Origin: Pseudanabaena sp. CAN_BIN31
GTDB taxonomy: Bacteria > Cyanobacteriota > Cyanobacteriia > Pseudanabaenales > Pseudanabaenaceae
NCBI GenBank assembly: GCA_026785865.1
Contig: JAJAZG010000374.1
Span: forward strand, 1-5,428
Reading direction: 5' to 3'
Length of the DNA stretch: 5,428 nucleotides
Part shown: piece after piece, positions 1-4,315 of the stretch
How positions within the stretch are numbered: position 1 is the first letter of the stretch
Layout of the letters: every line of letters starts with the position of its first letter
Translations under genes and position numbers: made by a program
The notes under the pieces: model-generated
Seen by the model: only the letters and a program-made list of their open reading frames with translations
Told to the model about the DNA's origin: nothing
Database searches by the model: none

Positions 1-216
1 AATTGGGAAGGTGAAGAACTGCAAAATCTGCTGTTTAGAACTTCTAAGCAACTTGAGATTTCTCAAAAGAGTGCTTTTGCGGCGGTTTATTACACTTTTT
101 TAAATAAGGAGCGTGGCCCCAAAGCGGGAAGTTTGCTTTCTTATTTAGATAAAGATTTTGTGATTCAGCGTATTAAAGACGCGATCGCTTTAAATCTCGC
201 AGCTAATAATTCCTAG
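1..216 (+). CDS. lysS: Lysyl-tRNA synthetase, class I, C-terminal fragment (5' end outside window)
   Basis: Frame 1 is open from the first base to TAG at 214-216, giving the last 71 residues of a protein that starts upstream. The segment reads as the helical C-terminal anticodon-binding end of class I (archaeal-type) lysyl-tRNA synthetase, the cytoplasmic enzyme that charges tRNA-Lys. Supporting signs are the order W-x-G-E-E-L-Q, then SKQLEIS..SAFAAVYYTFL, then ERGPKAG, then LDKDFVIQRI; GP(K/R)AG followed by a Leu-Asp and an FVI-x-R block is how I remember this family ending. No catalytic motif (HIGH, KMSKS) lies in the window, so the call rests on the tail alone. Codon use and one HIP1 site (181-188) match the neighbours. 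The main alternative is another class I synthetase such as glutamyl-tRNA synthetase, but the GPKAG...FVIQR tail fits LysRS better. Confidence 0.72.
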   Translation, partial: NWEGEELQNLLFRTSKQLEISQKSAFAAVYYTFLNKERGPKAGSLLSYLDKDFVIQRIKDAIALNLAANNS

Positions 217-220
217 TAAA

Positions 221-245
221 AAAGGCGATGCAATGCACCGCCTTT
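221..245. terminator. Bidirectional intrinsic terminator between lysS and the FTR1 gene
   Basis: A 7-bp stem AAAGGCG (221-227) pairs with CGCCTTT (239-245) around an 11-base loop, directly after the lysS stop. On the minus strand the stem runs into a T6 tract (218-223, partly inside the stem), a good rho-independent terminator for the FTR1 transcript. On the plus strand the tail CTTTCTTATTT is weaker but usable. Its place between convergent genes fits a shared terminator. Confidence 0.65.
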
Positions 246-253
246 CTTATTTG

Positions 254-287
254 ATCAAAGCTGTGGCGGAGCTTTTTGGGCTTTGAT
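254..287. repeat. Overlapping alternative hairpins in the lysS/FTR1 intergenic gap
   Basis: Two mutually exclusive foldings share bases. ATCAAAGC (254-261) can pair with GCTTTGAT (280-287), an 8-bp stem with an 18-base loop. AAAGCT (257-262) can pair with AGCTTT (270-275) around the loop GTGGCGG, followed by TT. The inner form resembles a compact plus-strand terminator behind the one at 221-245. The element may be a dispersed cyanobacterial repeat, which cannot be tested here. Confidence 0.45.
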
Positions 288-289
288 GC

Positions 290-1213
290 CTACTTACTTA
301 GAACGGGTGCATTATTACTCTTGTTAATTTGCTGAAAATATAGAAACCCCGCAGAGGTTAGGAAAGTGAAGTAGCCGATCGCTTGTCCAAGGAATAGGCG
401 ATCGCGAAAACCAAACATCGCTTTGAGTAAGATTGCAGGGAATTGGTTGTCAGGCAAAATGTCATGCACATCCCAAACTAAACCGCCTAATAAACAAGAA
501 TGTATTTCTGCGATATCGGATGGAAAACAGAGCGAGGTTTGCGAAAGTTCGGCATAGGCGGCTACGGCTTTATCGAGATGCCCGATCGCACTGACGACTA
601 GACCTGTAACGATGAGTAAGAGAAATATTCCCATCGCTTGAAAGAATACTTTGAGATTGATGCGAACCCCGAATTGAAAGAGCGCAATCCCGATCGCTAC
701 TGCGCCAACTAAACCCGCGATCGCGCCGACAATTGGCACAATTCCCGCTTCCAGCTTTGCCGAAATAAAGATTACCACCTCGAAACCTTCGCGCAATACG
801 GCAATCAGAATAAGCGTGAACACGGCAAAACCTGCGTTTTTTTCATTAGCGATCGCCTTGCCGATTTGTCCTTCGATTTCGCCCTTGAGTGCCTTGGCAT
901 TTTCGGTCATCCATACCAACATCCAACTCAACATTGCGATCGCGGTCAGTCCCAAAAGACTTTGCCACAATTGTCCATAAAAAGCAGCTTGAGCAGGTTC
1001 TGTATTTTCTACTTGCTTGAGAAACCAGTTCAGCAATATCCCCACCACAAGACTTGCCAATACTCCCACACCGATGCCGCCAAACACCCAAGAATTAAGC
1101 TCACTGCGATCGGCTTTTTTGAGATATGCCATCACGATTCCTACCACAAGGGCGGCTTCAACGCCTTCACGTAAGGTAATTGCAAAAATTGGTAATGCTG
1201 CACTAAAATCCAT
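290..1213 (-). CDS. FTR1-family high-affinity iron permease (EfeU-like)
   Basis: A 307-residue polytopic inner-membrane protein of the FTR1/EfeU oxidase-dependent iron transporter family, expected to carry ferric iron into the cytoplasm. The diagnostic R-E-G-x-E iron motifs are both present: REGVE at residues 15-19 and REGFE at 141-145, each in a hydrophobic helix. About seven membrane segments are visible (roughly 5-30, 42-64, 82-102, 128-150, 158-180, 187-212, 278-294). The C-terminal VWD...ILPD...FGFRD stretch (246-271) is also family-like. Length is usual. The loop before the last helix holds Cys229 and Cys240, in a segment longer than I recall in E. coli EfeU; a disulfide there is inference. 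The ATG at 1213 is preceded by AGGA at 7-base spacing. No EfeO or EfeB partner lies in the window. The gene begins 13 bases after an Uma2 gene on the same strand and probably shares its transcript. No convincing Fur site was seen. Confidence 0.92.
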   Translation of the reverse strand: MDFSAALPIFAITLREGVEAALVVGIVMAYLKKADRSELNSWVFGGIGVGVLASLVVGILLNWFLKQVENTEPAQAAFYGQLWQSLLGLTAIAMLSWMLVWMTENAKALKGEIEGQIGKAIANEKNAGFAVFTLILIAVLREGFEVVIFISAKLEAGIVPIVGAIAGLVGAVAIGIALFQFGVRINLKVFFQAMGIFLLLIVTGLVVSAIGHLDKAVAAYAELSQTSLCFPSDIAEIHSCLLGGLVWDVHDILPDNQFPAILLKAMFGFRDRLFLGQAIGYFTFLTSAGFLYFQQINKSNNAPVLSK

Positions 1214-1220
1214 ATTAAGT

Positions 1221-1224
1221 TCCT
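1221..1224 (-). promoter_or_regulatory. Ribosome binding site of the FTR1 gene
   Basis: AGGA on the minus strand lies 7 bases upstream of the ATG at 1211-1213. It supports this start and independent translation of the permease within a polycistronic message. It sits in the 13-base gap after the Uma2 stop codon (1227-1229). It is the clearest Shine-Dalgarno in this cluster. Confidence 0.6.
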
Positions 1225-1226
1225 AA

Positions 1227-1793
1227 TCAAAAATTAATTTTGCGATAAATTTCAGAAATCACCAATTCAATATTCACTGATTTGAGCGAAATCGATTGGT
1301 CTAAACTATCAAAATCTTGCAAAATCCAGTTTCGATCTTGCTTCCAATAATGCTCAATACAAACCTTATCTTGTCGTATCAATAGATATTCACTAAAGCT
1401 AAGAATAGAGCGATATAGATGAAACTTACTGGGGCGTTCTTGTACTTTATCCTTTGGATAAAGTACATCTGCAATCAAGATTGGATTTAAAACTTCATCA
1501 TCACGATCGGCATTGAGTTGTAAGTTTCCTTTGAAGACCATAATATCGGGATAAACTCCATAACAATATTTGGGAATCCAAAGCCGTAAATTACTTTTAA
1601 ATACCTCAAATTCCGTGTCTTCAAATTGCTCATGAAGATAGAGTAGGATACTTCCACCAATGCGGCTATGGTTAACTGTTACACCTGATATGTTAGAGAG
1701 TTTTCCATCGTAATATTCACATCGTTCTTCAGAGGTTTCGGCGATCGCGCGATATTCATCGAGACTATAGCGGCGCTCAGTAGTAGCAATCAT
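1227..1793 (-). CDS. Uma2-family protein, downstream tandem copy, probably catalytically impaired
   Basis: A 188-residue Uma2/DUF820 protein with the PD-(D/E)XK restriction-endonuclease-like fold; the family is greatly expanded in cyanobacteria and its cellular role is unsettled. Family landmarks are RYSLDEYRAIAE (8-19), CEYYDG (25-30), NH (41-42), GVYPDIMVF (79-87), KFHLYR (123-128) and EYLLIR (135-140). Asp83 and Lys123 of the expected active site remain. Two acidic positions have changed relative to the sister gene upstream: residue 31 is Lys instead of Glu, and residue 109 is Asp instead of Glu, in ADVLYPKD where the family has VEVLSPST. About 113 of 188 residues match the sister gene without any gap (hand count, about 60%). 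The frame is intact, so the protein is probably made but may have weak or no nuclease activity. It lies 33 bases after the sister gene and 13 before the iron permease. Confidence 0.85.
   Translation of the reverse strand: MIATTERRYSLDEYRAIAETSEERCEYYDGKLSNISGVTVNHSRIGGSILLYLHEQFEDTEFEVFKSNLRLWIPKYCYGVYPDIMVFKGNLQLNADRDDEVLNPILIADVLYPKDKVQERPSKFHLYRSILSFSEYLLIRQDKVCIEHYWKQDRNWILQDFDSLDQSISLKSVNIELVISEIYRKINF
1441..1467. repeat. Perfect 12-bp inverted repeat with 3-base loop inside the downstream Uma2 gene
   Basis: TGTACTTTATCC (1441-1452) is followed by TTT and then its exact reverse complement GGATAAAGTACA (1456-1467). It lies within the coding sequence, covering residues about 109-118, the segment that replaces the usual VEVLSPST motif. 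The sister gene has only a shorter, offset match there (GTACTC at 2040-2045 with GAGTAC at 2061-2066). It could form a hairpin in mRNA or single-stranded DNA. Confidence 0.85.
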
Positions 1794-1826
1794 GAACTTT
1801 TACCTAAACTTTTAATGAGTATAAAG

Positions 1827-2393
1827 TCAAAACTCAATGCCGCGATAAATGTCGGCGATCGCTATTTCGACATTGACGGAATCTAGCAAAATTGACTGGT
1901 CTAAACTATCAAAGGCGCTATATGTCCAAAATTGTTCTTGTTTGCTGTAGCGTTCCACAAAAACTTTGTTTTGACGAATTAAAAGATATTCACTAAAGCT
2001 AGAAATGGAGCGATACATCTGAAACTTGTCCGTGCGATCGTACTCCTCCGTTGATGGCGAGAGTACTTCCACAATTAAAAGTGGATTTAGAACTTCATCT
2101 TTGCGATCGCCATTTAATTGCGGTCTACCATCAAAAATCATCGCATCTGGATACACTCCACAGCGATACTCTGGAATCCATAGCCTTAGCTCACTGTTAA
2201 TAGTTACAAATTGGGTATCGCGTAACAGAAGTTTTAGAGAGAAGAAAATATTTCCTATAACCAGACTGTGGTTAAGTGTTCCGCCAGTCATCGCAATAAT
2301 TTCTCCATCTTGATATTCACATTTTTCTTCAGAGGTTTCGGCGATCGCGCGATATTCATCGAGACTGTAGCGGCGCTCAGTAATGGCAATCAT
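1827..2393 (-). CDS. Uma2-family PD-(D/E)XK endonuclease-like protein, upstream tandem copy
   Basis: A 188-residue Uma2/DUF820 protein with the complete family active-site pattern: Glu31 in DGEIIAMTGG, His42, Asp83 in YPDAMIF, Glu109 in IVEVLSPST and Lys123 in KFQMYR, followed by SEYLLIR (134-140). On known family features this fold should bind a metal ion and could cut DNA, but no target or physiological role can be read from the sequence. It is the first gene of the minus-strand cluster, behind a predicted promoter at 2433-2461, with its sister copy 33 bases downstream and the FTR1 permease last. The start at 2393 matches the sister start exactly 600 bases away and the shared N-terminal sequence, which supports it; the Shine-Dalgarno is weak. 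No toxin-antitoxin partner is visible. Two HIP1 sites (2103, 2341), plus one at 1855, suggest long residence in the genome. Confidence 0.9.
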   Translation of the reverse strand: MIAITERRYSLDEYRAIAETSEEKCEYQDGEIIAMTGGTLNHSLVIGNIFFSLKLLLRDTQFVTINSELRLWIPEYRCGVYPDAMIFDGRPQLNGDRKDEVLNPLLIVEVLSPSTEEYDRTDKFQMYRSISSFSEYLLIRQNKVFVERYSKQEQFWTYSAFDSLDQSILLDSVNVEIAIADIYRGIEF

Positions 2394-2432
2394 GGAGTTG
2401 TACGCGAAGAACTATCAAGACAACAGTTATAT

Positions 2433-2461
2433 TTTATATGTTTTACTACGATCGCAAACAA
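2433..2461 (-). promoter_or_regulatory. Predicted promoter of the Uma2-Uma2-FTR1 cluster
   Basis: On the minus strand TTGTTT (-35, bases 2456-2461) is separated by 17 bases from TATAAA (-10, bases 2433-2438), placing transcription start near 2426 and a leader of about 30 bases before the ATG at 2393. The -10 matches the sigma-70 consensus at five of six positions. The -35 overlaps the edge of the palindrome at 2459-2478, so a protein bound there could block it. Confidence 0.5.
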
Positions 2462-2478
2462 TGGGCTTAAGCCCATTG
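2459..2478. promoter_or_regulatory. Perfect 20-base palindrome in the divergent intergenic region
   Basis: CAATGGGCTTAAGCCCATTG is its own exact reverse complement. It lies between the minus-strand Uma2/FTR1 cluster and comB on the plus strand. It overlaps the predicted -35 of the former by three bases and ends 15 bases before the predicted -35 of the latter. It could be an operator for a dimeric regulator, or a dispersed repeat that folds as an 8-bp hairpin with a TTAA loop. The palindrome is certain; the function is inferred. Confidence 0.55.
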
Positions 2479-2493
2479 CCTCATTAACAAATC

Positions 2494-2522
2494 TTGCCAA
2501 ACAAGCAATCATAGAGTTTAAT
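2494..2522 (+). promoter_or_regulatory. Predicted comB promoter
   Basis: TTGCCA (-35, 2494-2499) and TTTAAT (-10, 2517-2522) are separated by 17 bases, each with five of six matches to the sigma-70 consensus. Transcription would begin near 2529, leaving a leader of roughly 27 bases before the ATG at 2556. With the opposing promoter at 2433-2461 it makes this a divergent promoter region. Confidence 0.5.
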
Positions 2523-2555
2523 TTATAGAAGATAGCTAAACCATTAGATCCGTAA

Positions 2556-3272
2556 ATGAAAATATTTGTTTATCACACCCCTGAGTTAGTACCTGCTGAA
2601 GGGAATCCAGACTGCGCGATCGCTGTTGATATTTTGCGAGCAACCACCACGATCGCTACAGCCCTTGCTGCGGGAGCCGAGGGAGTACAAGTATTCTCCG
2701 ATGTCGATGAATTGTTGCGCGTGAGTGAGGCGCATCCGCCAGAGTTACGGATCAGGGTTGGTGAGCGTGGTGGCAAAACGGTTGAAGGCTGTGATTTAGG
2801 TAATTCGCCTTTTGACTTTACGCCAGAGGTGGTGAAGGGCAAGCGGATTTTTATGAGTACAACCAATGGCACAAGAGCGCTCCAAAAAATCCAGAATGCT
2901 AAGAGCGTTCTAGCTTGCGCGATGATTAATCTTGGCTCAGTATTGAAATATCTGCGTGAAACTAAGCCTGAGATAGTCTGGATTGTCGGTTCTGGCTGGG
3001 AAGGTAGCTATTCGCTTGAGGATACGACTTGTGCTGGGGCGATCGCGGCTAATCTCGAAGATGAGGCGGATTTTGGTAATGATGAGGCGATCGCGGCGGC
3101 GGCGCTATACAAGGCTTGGAAAGGTGAAGTTGAGGATTTATTTTATCAAGCTAGTCACGGCAAGCGCTTGCTCAAACTTAATGGGGCAGAAGATATTGCC
3201 TATTGCGCCAAAATTGATGTTGTCGATGTTTTGCCAAAACAATCTAGTGCAGGTTTGCTAGTCGCTGCTTAA
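2556..3272 (+). CDS. comB: 2-phosphosulfolactate phosphatase family protein (ComB)
   Basis: A 238-residue soluble protein of the ComB family, whose characterised archaeal member removes phosphate from 2-phosphosulfolactate to give sulfolactate, using Mg2+, in coenzyme M synthesis (EC 3.1.3.71). Conserved blocks run in order: AVDILRATTTIATAL (23-37), GERGG..VEGCDLGNSP (69-85), STTNGTRAL (101-109), ACAMINLGSV (120-129), IVGSGWEGSYSLEDTTCAG (143-161) and GNDEAIAAAALY (174-185). Length is normal and nothing is missing. Cyanobacteria are not known to make coenzyme M, so the real substrate or a sulfolactate role here is unproven. This ComB is unrelated to competence proteins of the same name. It seems to be a single-gene transcript: its own predicted promoter, divergent from the Uma2 cluster, and a long hairpin 20 bases after the stop. 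The Shine-Dalgarno is weak, but family similarity begins at this Met. Confidence 0.92.
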   Translation: MKIFVYHTPELVPAEGNPDCAIAVDILRATTTIATALAAGAEGVQVFSDVDELLRVSEAHPPELRIRVGERGGKTVEGCDLGNSPFDFTPEVVKGKRIFMSTTNGTRALQKIQNAKSVLACAMINLGSVLKYLRETKPEIVWIVGSGWEGSYSLEDTTCAGAIAANLEDEADFGNDEAIAAAALYKAWKGEVEDLFYQASHGKRLLKLNGAEDIAYCAKIDVVDVLPKQSSAGLLVAA

Positions 3273-3291
3273 TTTAAATGTAAAGATATCA

Positions 3292-3356
3292 AGATCACCG
3301 ACTTTTTCTTTGCGGTTGCAGATAATTTGCAACCGCAAAGAAAAAGTCGGTGATCT
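3292..3356. terminator. Perfect 29-bp stem-loop after comB (terminator or repeat element)
   Basis: Bases 3292-3320 are the exact reverse complement of 3328-3356, with the 7-base loop GATAATT (3321-3327). The arm begins AGATCACCGACTTTTTC and ends GCGGTTGCA. At 29 bp without a mismatch it is much longer than an ordinary intrinsic terminator, and no T-run follows either arm directly, though T5/A5 tracts lie within the arms. Position suggests it ends or protects the comB message. It may instead be a small dispersed inverted-repeat element; it carries no coding sequence. Confidence 0.7.
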
Positions 3357-3433
3357 GTGCGTTTATAGTTTTTCATCAAAATCGTTGTAAATAGCAGTAA
3401 ATTGGATAAGCTAAAAAATTTTTCCTTGCTGCC

Positions 3434-4315
3434 ATGTCACCGACGCTATGTTCCCCTTTGCTCATACCCACCTTGACAAAACAAGTGGCAAATATTCCTA
3501 GCTCGGTTGCAAAACTAGAACGCTTGACTCCTCCCCTAAAATGGGCTGGCGGTAAGCGCTGGCTCGTGCCACATTTGCAGAACACTTGGCAAAAATATCG
3601 CAATTATCGTTTGGTAGAGCCGTTTTGTGGCGGTTTGGCGATCGCACTGGGTTTACAGCCCAAACATGCTTTGCTCAATGACATCAATCCTCATGTGGTG
3701 AACTTCTATAAATGTTTGCAAAAGGGATTGAAACTAGATATTGAAGTTCAAAATGAGCGTGAATTTTATTATGTCCAGCGAGTAGAATTTAATCGTTTAA
3801 TTCAATTAGGTAAAGCAAATACTGCTAAGGCTGCCCAAATTTTTTATTATCTCAATCGCACTGGCTATAATGGGCTGTGTCGGTTTAATCGTAGTGGTGG
3901 TTTTAATGTTCCCTTTGGTAGACACAAGACTATCAACTACACCGAGGATTTCGGAGGTTACAAATCTACATTTACTGAATGGAAATTCATGAGTGTTGAT
4001 TTTGCCAAACTTAAAATTGATACTAATGATTTGATCTATGCTGATCCGCCATACGATGTCGAGTTTCGCCAATATTCTAAAAATGGTTTTGAATGGTCAG
4101 AACAGGAGCGTTTAGCTAATTGGTTAACAAATCAAAATTGTCCTGCGATCGCTTCTAATCAAGCTACTCCTCGTATTCTGTCGCTATATCAAGATTTGGG
4201 CTTTCAAATTTACATACTCAATGCACCACGACGGATTAGCTGTAATGGCGATCGCGTCCCTGCAAAAGAAATGCTTGCTTATCGGGGATTTGAAAAGGGG
4301 ATAGAACTATCATGA
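3434..4315 (+). CDS. dam: DNA adenine-N6 methyltransferase, Dam/D12 class
   Basis: A 293-residue S-adenosylmethionine-dependent methyltransferase of the D12 (alpha) class, which methylates adenine N6 in a short DNA site. Motifs run in order: PPLKWAGGKR (33-42) and EPFCGGLAIAL (62-72) for cofactor binding, LNDINP (81-86), the Dam-like target-recognition block YNGLCRFN..GGFNVPFG (145-162), catalytic DPPY (204-207), then RRISCNGDR...EMLAYRG (266-285). Positions equivalent, from memory, to E. coli Dam Lys9, Leu122, Arg124 and Pro134 are Lys36, Leu148, Arg150 and Pro160, so GATC is the likely site; Dam Tyr138 aligns with His164. About 30 residues precede the usual family start. They are polar and of unknown use, and the true start could be a later non-ATG codon such as GTG at 3485; no Shine-Dalgarno settles it. 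It overlaps the downstream nuclease gene by 4 bases, implying coupled translation and a restriction-modification pair. Three HIP1 sites in the gene argue against very recent arrival. Confidence 0.93.
   Translation: MSPTLCSPLLIPTLTKQVANIPSSVAKLERLTPPLKWAGGKRWLVPHLQNTWQKYRNYRLVEPFCGGLAIALGLQPKHALLNDINPHVVNFYKCLQKGLKLDIEVQNEREFYYVQRVEFNRLIQLGKANTAKAAQIFYYLNRTGYNGLCRFNRSGGFNVPFGRHKTINYTEDFGGYKSTFTEWKFMSVDFAKLKIDTNDLIYADPPYDVEFRQYSKNGFEWSEQERLANWLTNQNCPAIASNQATPRILSLYQDLGFQIYILNAPRRISCNGDRVPAKEMLAYRGFEKGIELS

Larger units (their letters stand above)
1227..2393 (-). repeat. Tandem duplication of Uma2 genes, exact 600-base period
   Basis: Starts (1793, 2393) and stops (1227, 1827) of the two genes are each exactly 600 bases apart, and the proteins align without gaps. 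DNA similarity is uneven. Bases 1711-1793 and 2311-2393 differ at only 6 of 83 positions, with 42 identical bases in a row at 1725-1766 and 2325-2366. Much of the middle is strongly diverged. The 33-base stretches upstream of the two starts are not obviously similar. Confidence 0.85.

Noticed and set aside
866..1226. Plus-strand open frames opposite the iron permease gene
   Set aside because: They are antisense shadows of a strongly supported membrane-protein gene, with no recognisable domain or start signal.
1214..1260. Fur box upstream of the iron permease
   Set aside because: The region is AT-rich (AAAATTAATTTT), but I could not align a convincing 19-base Fur site, and it lies within the preceding gene's end.
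1227..2393. Tandem Uma2 pair as a toxin-antitoxin module
   Set aside because: The two genes are paralogues of equal length with no small antitoxin-like partner; nothing in the sequence supports toxin-antitoxin function.
2268..2528. Plus-strand open frame running from inside the upstream Uma2 gene into the intergenic region
   Set aside because: It crosses a gene start, the predicted promoter and the palindrome, and its product resembles no family; it is a chance frame.
2983..3261. Alternate-frame open reading frame inside comB
   Set aside because: It is rich in Arg and Leu as expected from a shifted frame, and fully covered by the conserved comB frame.
3357..3433. Sigma-70 promoter for the methyltransferase
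   Set aside because: Several AT-rich hexamers exist (for example TTGTAA at 3385), but none pairs with a good partner at 16-18 bases.
3376..3603. Minus-strand open frame over the methyltransferase start
   Set aside because: It covers the well-supported methyltransferase N-terminal coding region and has no domain or ribosome binding site.
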